Origin: Trichomonas vaginalis G3
Taxonomy: Eukaryota; Parabasalia; Trichomonadida; Trichomonadidae
Assembly: GCF_026262505.1 (NCBI RefSeq)
Contig: NC_067208.1
Location: 18,609,962-18,673,961, forward strand
Direction of reading: 5' to 3'
Length of the DNA: 64,000 nucleotides
Under the pieces are notes generated by a model, which saw only the letters and a program-made list of their open reading frames with translations, did not search any database and was not told the DNA's origin. Below are positions 21,475 to 31,480 of this stretch, piece after piece. Every line of letters starts with the position of its first letter. Positions within the stretch are counted from its first letter, which is position 1. The position numbers and the translations under genes were made by a program.

Positions 21475-24287
21475 TAGACAACTTCTTTATGTCTAGAAAA
21501 TTCTATCTTGCCTTTTATTTTTTTCTCGCTGTGAAACGTATTCGTCTTTTTTTTAAAAATTAATTTTTTGTTAGAGATAAGAGCTAAAACTCGGTAAACA
21601 ACTTCTTTATGTCTAGAAAATTCTATCTTGCCTTTTATTTTTTTCTCGCTGTGAAACGTATTCGGTCTTTTTTTTAAAAATTAATTTTTTGTTAGAGATA
21701 AGAGCTAAAACTCGGTAAACAACTTCTTTATGTCTAGAAAATTCTATCTTGCCTTTTATTTTTTTCTCGCTGTGAAACGTATTCGGTCTTTTTTTTAAAA
21801 ATTAATTTTTGTTAGAGATAAGAGCTAAAACTCGGTAAACAACTTCTTTATGTCTAGAAAATTCTATCTTGCCTTTTATTTTTTTCTCGCTGTGAAACGT
21901 ATTCGGTCTTTTTTTTAAAAATTAATTTTTTGTTAGAGATAAGAGCTAAAACTCGGTAAACAACTTCTTTATGTCTAGAAAATTCTATCTTGCCTTTTAT
22001 TTTTTTCTCGCTGTGAAACGTATTCGGTCTTTTTTTTAAAATTAATTTTTTGTTAGAGATAAGAGCTAAAACTCGGTAAACAACTTCTTTATGTCTAGAA
22101 AATTCTATCTTGCCTTTTATTTTTTTCTCGCTGTGAAACGTATTCGGTCTTTTTTTTAAAAATTAATTTTTTGTTAGAGATAAGAGCTAAAACTCGGCAA
22201 ACAACTTCTTTATGTCTAGAAAATTCTATCTTGCCTTTTATTTTTTTCTCGCTGTGAAACGTATTCGGTCTTTTTTTTAAAAATTAATTTTTTGTTAGAG
22301 ATAAGAGCTAAAACTCGGTAAACAACTTCTTTATGTCTAGAAAATTCTATCTTGCCTTTTATTTTTTTCTCGCTGTGAAACGTATTCGGTCTTTTTTTTA
22401 AAAATTAATTTTTTGTTAGAGATAAGAGCTAAAACTCGGTAAACAACTTCTTTATGTCTAGAAAATTCTATCTTGCCTTTTATTTTTTTCTCGCTGTGAA
22501 ACGTATTCGGTCTTTTTTTTAAAAATTAATTTTTTGTTAGAGATAAGAGCTAAAACTCGGTAAACAACTTCTTTATGTCTAGAAAATTCTATCTTGCCTT
22601 TTATTTTTTTCTCGCTGTGAAACGTATTCGGTCTTTTTTTAAAAATTAATTTTTTGTTAGAGATAAGAGCTAAAACTCGGTAAACAACTTCTTTATGTCT
22701 AGAAAATTCTATCTTGCCTTTTATTTTTTTCTCGCTGTGAAACGTATTCGGTCTTTTTTTTAAAAATTAATTTTTTGTTAGAGATAAGAGCTAAAACTCG
22801 GTAAACAACTTCTTTATGTCTAGAAAATTCTATCTTGCCTTTTATTTTTTTCTCGCTGTGAAACGTATTCGGTCTTTTTTTTAAAAATTAATTTTTTGTT
22901 AGAGATAAGAGCTAAAACTCGGTAAACAACTTCTTTATGTCTAGAAAATTCTATCTTGCCTTTTATTTTTTTCTCGCTGTGAAACGTATTCGGTCTTTTT
23001 TTTTAAAAATTAATTTTTTGTTAGAGATAAGAGCTAAAACTCGGTAAACAACTTCTTTATGTCTAGAAAATTCTATCTTGCCTTTTATTTTTTTCTCGCT
23101 GTGAAACGTATTCGGTCTTTTTTTTAAAAATTAATTTTTGTTAGAGATAAGAGCTAAAACTCGGTAAACAACTTCTTTATGTCTAGAAAATTCTATCTTG
23201 CCTTTTATTTTTTCTCGCTGTGAAACGTATTCGGTCTTTTTTTTTAAAAATTAATTTTTTGTTAGAGATAAAGAGCTAAAACTCGGTAAACAACTTCTTT
23301 ATGTCTAGAAAATTCTATCTTGCCTTTTATTTTTTTCTCGCTGTGAAACGTATTCGGTCTTTTTTTTTAAAAATTAATTTTTTGTTAGAGATAAGAGCTA
23401 AAACTCGTAAACAACTTCTTTATGTCTAGAAAATTCTATCTTGCCTTTTATTTTTTTCTCTCGCTGTGAAACGTATTCGGTCTTTTTTTTAAAAATTAAT
23501 TTTTTGTTAGAGATAAGAGCTAAAACTCGGTAAACAACTTCTTTATGTCTAGAAAATTCTATCTTGCCTTTTATTTTTTTCTCGCTGTGAAACGTATTCG
23601 GTCTTTTTTTTAAAAATTAATTTTTTGTTAGAGATAAGAGCTAAAACTCGGTAAACAACTTCTTTATGTCTAGAAAATTCTATCTTGCCTTTTATTTTTT
23701 CTCGCTGTGAAACGTATTCGGTCTTTTTTTTAAAAAATTAATTTTTTGTTAGAGATAAGAGCTAAAACTCGGTAAACAACTTCTTTATGTCTAGAAAATT
23801 CTATCTTGCCTTTTTATTTTTTCTCGCTGTGAAACGTATTCGGTCTTTTTTTTAAAAATTAATTTTTTGTTAGAGATAAGAGCTAAAACTCGGTAAACAA
23901 CTTCTTTATGTCTAGAAAATTCTATCTTGCCTTTTATTTTTTTCTCGCTGTGAAACGTATTCGGTCTTTTTTTTAAAAATTAATTTTTTGTTAGAGATAA
24001 GAGCTAAAACTCGGTAAACAACTTCTTTATGTCTAGAAAATTCTATCTTGCCTTTTATTTTTTTCTCGCTGTGAAACGTATTCGGTCTTTTTTTTAAAAA
24101 TTAATTTTTTGTTAGAGATAAGAGCTAAAACTCGGTAAACAACTTCTTTATGTCTAGAAAATTCTATCTTGCCTTTTATTTTTTTCTCGCTGTGAAACGT
24201 ATTCGGTCTTTTTTTTAAAAATTAATTTTTTGTTAGAGATAAGAGCTAAAACTTTGCAGACAACTCCCCCATGTCTAGCAATTTTAA
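21475..24287 (-). repeat. Right 119-bp subterminal tandem array
   Basis: About 23 units of the same repeat as 17626-19909, in inverse orientation. They differ mainly in homopolymer lengths. The innermost unit begins after TGACACTTGGTAGACAACTTC and the outermost carries the GACAACTCCCCCATGTC variant. Confidence 0.95.
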
Positions 24288-24830
24288 CATTCGTCTCCCA
24301 TTTTTATATATTTGGTTTAGAATGTTCGAAAATGCGTAATATGGTCATGAATATTAATTGAAAAGAACCTTGAATTAATTCAATCTGATCTCACAAAATA
24401 TTTTAAATTACAAACTTTGTAGTTTGAATAGATAATTAGTATTAAACTCAAATAACTAGTTTATTTTTGAATAAAAATTATTTGAATTCATTCAATTTTG
24501 TGAATCTCCCTTCAAAAATCAAGTTTAAATATCTTATTTGCCATATAATTATAAATACAATGAAACATATTCGAAATTGAAAAGAATGACTTTTTCTGTT
24601 CTTTCAATCATTCAATTTCAATTTTGCAATATTGGATTTCTCATTAAGTAGCTATTAAAAACAACAAGCAATTTAACTTACATTCAAATTTATTTGTGTT
24701 ATATTCAATCTTCTCAAAACTTATAATTTTCGGCTATAGCATGATTTTATGCTATATAATATAATACACCTATAATAGTATCATTCTTTCAATTATTTGA
24801 AGAGAAAACCGAAAAAATCTATTTTCGGTC
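24288..24830 (-). repeat. Right unique terminal inverted repeat of the foldback element
   Basis: Inverse of 17084-17625. It ends ATTTTCGGTC followed by TA. Confidence 0.9.
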
Positions 24831-25175
24831 TAAAACATGCAAAAAATTATCCAGTTATTTAAATGAACCAGAAAATCCTTTGGTAAAACTTGTTTACAAT
24901 CATAAGAACTCGCTGATACTTAAATACCAAATAAAAATGCCGATTTTTCAATATCAATGTTCTTTCTTTTTGAATTTTTATTTTATCCTGGTAAATTGAT
25001 ATAACTATGAAAATAAGAGTACTTAATTTCTATACAGACATTTTGTTTTAAGGCAATATTTTTTTTCTGATAATTATTAATAGCTTATTAACTATACATT
25101 ATCATGCTATTTAAATCTTGTACAGAATGATATTTCTATGCTGAATACAGTCAAAATAAATATAATAATAATTTT
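24831..25175. other. Intergenic; flank of the foldback element
   Basis: Positions 24838-24858 match 17062-17082 at 19 of 21 bases in the same orientation. Otherwise nothing is recognised. Confidence 0.5.
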
Positions 25176-25766
25176 TTATTGATTTAAAAATATAACAAAT
25201 AATTCCAAAGGTTTCCTATAATATGAATAGCATGTCGAACATTTTCCTTTAGGGTTACCAAAGGCATCGATCATTTGATTGATTTCTATTAGATTTCCAA
25301 AGAACTCAACTTGATCAACATCTGCTCCAAATGTATATTGGGGACAAGTAGATTCAAAAGTATGAAATTTAAAGCATCTGACATAACTAGAATTCTCATT
25401 GAAAAAATACCTTTTCTTTTCTTTTGATGTCATTGCTTCGTTGTATGACTGATATCCTCTATAATGTTCTCCATCATTACTAACTTCAGCAGCGACATGT
25501 TTTGGACGACAAGACCCTGATGAAGTTGTGATTTCAAATGATTCAATAGTAATTGCATGAAAAGGAAAGCATACCGAGAAGTATCCAGATTTTGTATTTG
25601 AAATCCAATAAGAGTCAACTGAATAATCAAAATCAAAAGCATTTTTTACATGATAATCTTGCCGATGATCAGATTCTTGAAGATAAATATATTGTGGAAA
25701 TGTGAATTCGTGTTTTTTATACAAGTAACGTAAAATTCCATTGCTTTCTGAATAATCAAAGTGCAA
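25176..25766 (-). CDS. Discoidin/F5-8 type C-like domain protein, probably 5'-truncated
   Basis: The open frame of 196 codons begins directly after a stop codon and has no ATG at its 5' end; the first codon is TTG. The fold pattern is that of the trichomonad discoidin-like family: YSESNGILRYL near the start, then SVDSYWISNTKSGYFSVCFP, ITIESFEITTSSGSC, VAAEVSNDGEHYRGY and VRCFKFHTF. Such galactose-binding-like domains bind glycans or proteins, and in this lineage they are often preceded by another domain such as BTB. Missing 5' sequence or lack of an ATG suggests a truncated gene or an unseen upstream exon. The C-terminus has a CSTCYSYY cluster. Confidence 0.6.
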   Translation of the reverse strand: MHFDYSESNGILRYLYKKHEFTFPQYIYLQESDHRQDYHVKNAFDFDYSVDSYWISNTKSGYFSVCFPFHAITIESFEITTSSGSCRPKHVAAEVSNDGEHYRGYQSYNEAMTSKEKKRYFFNENSSYVRCFKFHTFESTCPQYTFGADVDQVEFFGNLIEINQMIDAFGNPKGKCSTCYSYYRKPLELFVIFLNQ

Positions 25767-26028
25767 CTAAGTAATATTTGATGTAATTACATATCTGATC
25801 ATAATTCAATGATATTCAATTTGATTATTTAAAGAACTACTAAAAATATGGTTTATTATATATATGCATCATTTCCAAATATTACAAAAATTAACTTTTG
25901 AAAAATTGACAATGAAAAAATTTTGTTCTGACTATAATTGATGGGCAAATCTTGATGAGATGATATCAATGGTGCAAGAAAATGTTTAAACATATCATGG
26001 ACTCAGCACTTATTTCATTCTAAATAGA

Positions 26029-27122
26029 TTACAAATAACTTATTTTCTTAGGTTCAGGAGGAACTTCTCCTTCTTTTTCTGTTATTGTCATCTTCATTAT
26101 TTCATGGGTGCTTGGCTGAATTGAAGCTGCAATGCATATCATTTGAGATGTATAACATGCAACAACAAAATACAAAATAACAACAACAATTGTAATTGCA
26201 AGGATGCAATAAGACAAAATTAAATACCATGTCATTCCTTCTGATTTTCTTCCCATCATTCTATCAAAAATATAGTCCGGAATATCTTCACTACAATTGG
26301 TTGTATAATAAGCATATTCATATCTATATTCTCCCAATTCAGCTGTGACTTCCCACTTTGTGTTATAAGTCCAGGTAGTGTATGGAATGAATTCTATGTA
26401 TCCAGTAAAAACAGGACCATAAAGAAGTGGAACAATGGTTCCATTTACTTTAAAAGTGAATTTTGTATTATTGCTTACTGCTTGATTAAATGTCCAAATC
26501 CCTGGTAGCATTTCAACATCAATTGGGCCTGATGGAGTGATTGTTTCAAAATTTCTTTTATCTTTTGGCCCTGTATAATACATTCTCTTTTTTGGGTCCA
26601 TCATGCGCATTGCATTGCGATTCCCAACTCCACAGAATGTAACCTGGGTTGCCATTTTGTTAAGAATTGACTGTCTATGACCTAAATTAGGTGTACCAAT
26701 ATCCATATAGTAAGTTTTAACAGCATTTGCAGAACTAGATCCAATCCCAACATTTGAATGACAGCCGTTTGATGCATTTTCTGAATAACATTTAGCTTCT
26801 TCTGGAATTCCATGCATTAAAAGTTTATTAATATCTAAAGCTAAAGTACATTGACATAGATCATAAAAATATGTTTCATTGAATTCAACCATCGTTGGAA
26901 CTCCACAAGCTCATCTATAGAAGTTAAGTGTTGCAAGTCCTTTTTTATGTCTTTAGATTTATTATATTTTGGCATTTCGCATGAATTTGGGTCTGGTGTC
27001 CCATAAGGATAATAAGGCTTTGCAACATAATTGTCTCTATTATAGCGCCTGCAAAATTCAGAACGTCTACGGTTCGTTAAAAAATCATTCTTTATGACAA
27101 TAACGCTCAAAAATGGAAACAT
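26029..27122 (-). pseudogene. CAP-domain (SCP-like) membrane protein gene with a frameshift
   Basis: Two overlapping frames share one protein pattern. The 5' part (ATG at 27122) gives a hydrophobic start MFPFLSVIVI, then a Cys/Asn/Tyr-rich segment ending in ELVEFQRW. The 3' part (287 codons from 26892) gives the CAP-like core: CQCTLALDINKLLMHGIP, SNVGIGSSSANAV and TYYMDIGTPNLGHRQSILNK. An extracellular beta-rich region follows, then a transmembrane helix (ILSYCILAITIVVVILYFVV) and a short tail. Continuity of the pattern implies a one-base shift near 26890-26900. It could be a real mutation or a sequencing error. No splice signals that would explain it were seen. The family role is an extracellular or cell-surface protein. 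Confidence 0.65.
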
Positions 27123-28311
27123 TTAAGAAAATTGATTGTTAGATTGAGTGGAAAATAATCTGTCTCCATTCAATTTCTGCATTTCAATCGCATATTGGTA
27201 TCAGATTATAATATTTAAAATGGCAATGATGATGTGAAACTTTGGGGAAAATTTTCCGATTATTGAATACAATTCGGAATTTGCGATATAAAAATATAAA
27301 ATATATTCTTTACTAAATTCAAGATTTATCATTCTGAAATGTCCTTTTCAATTTTTTGACCTCATGTTCCTGACCTTGTTTTATTTATTCATTTTCTAAA
27401 TCCTCATCATGAATATCGATATCAATTTTGAATATGTATTGTCTTTATGATATGTCCCGTCTCAAAGATTGAATTTCTTCAGGACTGCTTATCGTCATGA
27501 ATTCAAATTTCAAATAAAATAGTGGTTGGGGATTTTAAGTTCATAAAACCAATTTGTATTTGATGCTACATAATTACTTTCAATTATATGCCCTAACAAC
27601 AAGATATGCTATTAAAAAATAAACTTATTTTCGAAATTATTTAATTTATTTCATAAAATTGAATATTATATTCTTAAATACTGTTCTTCAATTTTCTACA
27701 TGTTACATAACTAATCTCTAATGGTTATCCATTCGCTACAATGAGATACCTAAAGAATACATTTAATTGTTTGAAATCAGTTCTTTTATTGACGAATATT
27801 ATCTGATAACCACAAAAATATGCACATTTTTTGCATAATTCGTTATTTTATATATATATATATACCTCAATTTTTTACTTTTGCAACTCAATATGGAGAA
27901 AATTTTTCAAATTATAGAACTATTTGAAATACAATAGAGACCAACACTGATATGGAAGCATAGGATATCAAAGAGCCTTTATAATGGTAATACTATGATG
28001 GACAAATGCTAAAATTTGACTCAGTTATAATCAAATTTTTGATCTCAGGGATATTGAAAAAGTAAAAATTTGAGGTATATAGTTATATTGGATCGTGTTA
28101 TTCATGAATTTCAAGCTTTATTGATTAAAAATATTTGAAATGTTATCCATCTTCTTTGAGCAATTCTTTTTCATAAATTTTAATTATGTAACGTAATTAC
28201 ATCTGTTATTAAAATTAATGGATAGCTTATAATCAACTCTGCAAATAATCACTAAATTCAAATTTAATAAAATAATTTTTACAGATACAAACAAAAAAAT
28301 AAAAATAAATA
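27123..28311. other. Intergenic region containing a small element
   Basis: AT-rich throughout. It contains the 211-bp inverted-repeat element at 27865-28075. Nothing else is supported. Confidence 0.5.
27865..28075. mobile_element. Small TA-flanked inverted-repeat element (MITE-like)
   Basis: The left end CCTCAATTTTTTACTTTT and the right end (reverse complement CCTCAAATTTTTACTTTT) match at nearly every position. TA lies outside both ends. The 211-bp interior has no open frame. The shape fits a non-autonomous Tc1/mariner-type element. Confidence 0.65.
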
Positions 28312-29802
28312 TTAGTTGTGGCGGTCTTGAGACTTTTCAATAATATGTCTGCTATCACCAACAACCCATGCATTATTCCAAATCACTTTATTATAATCTC
28401 TCTGAGGCAAAGCATAGATATACGGTGATATCAGCCAATAGAAATATATAACTAATGCTATAGATAAAACAATAACGACTCCTTTCACTCTTTTTGGCAG
28501 ATATAAATCTAATGCGACTCCATAACCAACAATTCCGATCATTAGAGGTATACAATAATGATATAAGTACAATACACGCGGAATAAGGAAGAATGGGAAG
28601 TAAGAAAAGCAATATCCAACAGATACAACAAAAGCATCCCATTTTTGTGGTTTTTTGTAAGCAAAACAACAACAAACAACACCAATAAAAGCGAAATAAT
28701 ACGAAAACACATTTCCAAAGCATCTGATTTGTCTGGAATCATGAGTAAAGAAATAAACACCAACTCCTGTTAAAAGAGGCCAATTGTTGGGATGGCTCTG
28801 TGATTCGTGGAAACCATTTAGTTTCATGTTGCCCTCGTGTGTTCTATATATATAAAGTAAAGTTCTGAAGAGAAGATTTGGAGGATCTAATCTCGGACGC
28901 AATAAAGAGCTGTTTCCGTATGGAACGAAATGTTTTCGCAAGCTGAAATCAATGTAATCTATTCCTGGACCTACAAAAGGAAGAGCTAAAAAATGTAAAA
29001 TATATGTTCCCCAAAACACAACAAAATTAATTGCAAACAGCGAAGAACCGTATATAAAGACAATTCTTATATAATTGTCCATTGATTTTTTCTGTTCTGG
29101 CCATAATAATCTTAGATAAACATATGCATCGAGAACCATCAGTCCCCATGCGGTATTTTTGATGGCACAAGCTAGTCCGAGGGTTATTCCGGTGATTACA
29201 TGCCAAATGTGAAAGTAAAGATTTCGTTTTTTCAAAGTTCGGAAGTATAATAAAACTGTAACGTGCTGTATTGAGAAATAGTGTAAAATTCCATCTGTAA
29301 GGACATGTCTCCCTTCACAGATCAATGTTGTCTCGAATGCAGCAAGTATTCCTGATGTAAATGCTGATGAAGAAGAAAATCCTAGAAATCGAACGCATAA
29401 ATAACATAAAGGAGGTACAAAAGATGAAATTATCTCTGGTGTAAATCGTAACATCGTATATTCTGGGCTCTTATATGGAATATTTCCGTTGAAAACTAAA
29501 TGTCCAGGATATTCTCCGATTTCTGCGACTTTATACATAAGTAATTTGGCAAATGGAGGATGTATATCTTGATAAAATGTGTGATTTAGATAGAAATTCG
29601 TAAAATTTCCGAAATAAACTTCATCAAATACGCAAGTGTTTGGATGATGGAAAGATCTGACCCTTACAGATATAGAGCATACTGTTACAATGATAATACA
29701 AACAGTATCGATGAAGCCAAGTTTAACTGTTGAATTTGATTCATCTGGCTTCATCAAAAATGACTCCAAAAACAAACAAAATGCATTAAAACAAGAAATC
29801 AT
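28312..29802 (-). CDS. Protein O-mannosyltransferase-like (GT39) membrane enzyme
   Basis: The gene encodes 496 residues from the ATG at 29802. Near the N-terminus VFDEVYFGNF (D60, E61) is followed by FYQDIHPPFAKLLMYKVAE, the hallmark first luminal loop of dolichyl-phosphate-mannose:protein mannosyltransferases with the catalytic D-E pair. About ten further hydrophobic segments run to the end. Fungal and animal enzymes are usually 700-900 residues with a central MIR domain; here the loop after residue 280 is short and no MIR pattern is seen. The likely role is transfer of a sugar from a dolichol-linked donor to Ser/Thr of proteins in the ER. The exact donor and acceptor in trichomonads are inferred, not shown. 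Confidence 0.8.
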   Translation of the reverse strand: MISCFNAFCLFLESFLMKPDESNSTVKLGFIDTVCIIIVTVCSISVRVRSFHHPNTCVFDEVYFGNFTNFYLNHTFYQDIHPPFAKLLMYKVAEIGEYPGHLVFNGNIPYKSPEYTMLRFTPEIISSFVPPLCYLCVRFLGFSSSSAFTSGILAAFETTLICEGRHVLTDGILHYFSIQHVTVLLYFRTLKKRNLYFHIWHVITGITLGLACAIKNTAWGLMVLDAYVYLRLLWPEQKKSMDNYIRIVFIYGSSLFAINFVVFWGTYILHFLALPFVGPGIDYIDFSLRKHFVPYGNSSLLRPRLDPPNLLFRTLLYIYRTHEGNMKLNGFHESQSHPNNWPLLTGVGVYFFTHDSRQIRCFGNVFSYYFAFIGVVCCCFAYKKPQKWDAFVVSVGYCFSYFPFFLIPRVLYLYHYCIPLMIGIVGYGVALDLYLPKRVKGVVIVLSIALVIYFYWLISPYIYALPQRDYNKVIWNNAWVVGDSRHIIEKSQDRHN

Positions 29803-29919
29803 TATTATGTTATTTAATAATATCTTAAAGTTTTAAAAAGAAAAGAAAATAAGAAACGCAATTGTCAGAACAATATCAGAAGAGGTGTTTATTATTCAAA
29901 TATATAGTCATGAAAAGAT

Positions 29920-30621
29920 TTATTTCCATGGCTTTTTCTCATTAGGATCGCGCTTTGTTGCATGTGGATGAACACCACGAACAACAGCAGTTGAGACCTT
30001 TGAAGCTGCTGATACTTGTGCAGTATTCTTCTTTGACGGTGTCAAAGGTGGTGGCGGTGGATTTGGTCCGACCAAATTTGGAAATTCATCAGCAAAAGCG
30101 GCAAGGCCTTCGTGAAGGAGGAAAATGTTATCAAATCCACGTTCAGCGAGCATATGAGCTGCTTCTGCAGATGTCTTACCGTAATCGCAATAAACAATGA
30201 TCATTTTTTCTGGATGTGCTTTATACTGAAGGATTTCAGGTGTGAATTGATTGGTAGCACGAGAGAGACGAGCCTTTGGATATAGCTTAGCGCCTTGGAT
30301 GTGGCACTTCTCGAACTCTTCTTCGTCTCTTACATCGAGAAGTAAAAATGGACAATCAATCTTTGGTTTTAATGGAGCTTGTGCAGGAGCTGGAGTATCG
30401 TTGAAAACAACTGATGAGTGCATATGATGATATTTTGGCGTTGGTCCGTCATCTTCAGGTGCTGGGCCCTGTCCTGCTGCTTTTTCTTGCATTTCAAGCT
30501 GATGAAGTTCAAAAGCATATAAACCAAGAAGTTCCATTAATCTTTTTGGTCTAATGCGTCTGAAAATCTCGTCTTTTGGTAATTTATTCTTTAATTGTGT
30601 AATTAATTTTGGAATTGTCAT
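29920..30621 (-). CDS. CEP41-like: CEP41-like rhodanese-domain protein
   Basis: The gene encodes 233 residues from the ATG at 30621. An N-terminal helical segment (KDEIFRRIRPKRLMELLGLY) resembles the CEP41 region before its linker. The rhodanese domain follows: CPFLLLDVRDEEEFEKCHI, later IIVYCDYGKTSAEAAHML and NIFLLHEGLAAFADEFPNLV. The active loop is CDYGKTS, so the rhodanese Cys position is present. A Pro-rich tail ends in EKKPWK, similar to the GKPWK end I recall for animal CEP41. Animal CEP41 acts at centrioles and cilia and promotes tubulin glutamylation, fitting a flagellate. Coding-like sequence with KTKYSEKF, reminiscent of the CEP41 TKYTEKL segment, continues upstream of the ATG without another ATG, so the start may be incomplete. 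Confidence 0.75.
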   Translation of the reverse strand: MTIPKLITQLKNKLPKDEIFRRIRPKRLMELLGLYAFELHQLEMQEKAAGQGPAPEDDGPTPKYHHMHSSVVFNDTPAPAQAPLKPKIDCPFLLLDVRDEEEFEKCHIQGAKLYPKARLSRATNQFTPEILQYKAHPEKMIIVYCDYGKTSAEAAHMLAERGFDNIFLLHEGLAAFADEFPNLVGPNPPPPPLTPSKKNTAQVSAASKVSTAVVRGVHPHATKRDPNEKKPWK

Positions 30622-31480
30622 TCCAGAATCAACAACTGCTTGTACATCAGCAAATTTCTCTGAGTATTTGGTTTTTGGTAAAGGTTTGGGGGCTTTTGAG
30701 ATTGAAATTTTCGAAAATTAAAAACGTAAACTTTACATATGTAAACTATTCAATTACTCCATAAAATTTTGTTATAAGTGATCTGACCATATAAAGAAAA
30801 TTCCTCAAAACACAAAATAAAGCTAATAAAACAGAATCAATTCTAAACAAATAAATAGTGTAAACATAGATGCATATATTTTATTAATTATTATCTTTAT
30901 AACATTCACTAGAGAATGAAATGGCGATGCTAAATTTTTCCTTGCGTTTCAATTCTATCGATAATGAAAGACAAAATAAGTCAAAGAATGAACATATATG
31001 AAGAATAATTTCATATTTTCTGAATAGAATTCATATTTATATCTATATTTAGCGATTAATTTTTTTTATTTGTATGGTAATCACATCTTCCACATAGAAT
31101 ATTCAGAAGATCAATCTACTTTCCATTCTTGTTCACACCAAGAGTTAGGCAATTTATGGAGTTGGATACCGGGGAATTTAATACCACCTAAAGTGTTGAA
31201 AGTATGGCCTCGAACAATTCCATCCCTGTTCTTCTTGAAGTGTTATTGTATGAAAAAAGACAAACAGGAGACAAAATGCCTTTAATACAAAATTCATATA
31301 CCTAAAAACTTAGCAGTAATATCAAGTGTCTTTTCATTCTAAAAGCAAACCTATGAAGCTACGAGTGTGTTTTTAGGCTCAACTAATTGAGGGGATGTAA
31401 GTGGAGCCTTAAAATCTTCAAATCGAGAAAAATCAAGTAGAAATTAATTAAATATAAATATATACAGTTTACAAACAAAT
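30622..31480. other. Intergenic; upstream of the CEP41-like gene
   Basis: Positions 30622-30718 stay open in the frame of the CEP41-like gene and look coding, but lack an ATG. The rest is AT-rich without a recognised gene; the plus-strand frame at 31070-31285 lacks family features. Confidence 0.45.

Larger units (their letters stand above)
17084..24830. mobile_element. Foldback-type transposon with rve integrase and giant repeat arms
   Basis: The 7.75-kb element starts GACCGAAAATAGATTTTTTC and ends with its reverse complement, flanked by TA on both sides. The outer 540 bases of each end are inverted copies that I read as practically identical. Inside them lie arrays of a 119-bp unit in opposite orientation: about 19 units on the left and 23 on the right. 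The central 1.56 kb holds one integrase gene (20086-21060) and AT-rich flanks (19910-20085 and 21061-21470) with nothing else. The outermost unit in both arrays carries the same variant (GACATGGGGGAGTTGTC), so the arms share one origin. No reverse transcriptase, capsid gene or LTR is present. The intact gene and near-identical arms suggest recent activity. Confidence 0.85.

Noticed and set aside
17626-24287. CRISPR-like repeat arrays
   Set aside because: Units are contiguous and nearly identical with no variable spacers, and the setting is eukaryotic.
17084-24830. LTR retrotransposon
   Set aside because: The ends are inverted, not direct, repeats and there is no reverse transcriptase or gag-like frame; only an rve integrase.
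31070-31285. 71-codon plus-strand frame
   Set aside because: Low support: no family pattern, surrounded by AT-rich non-coding sequence.
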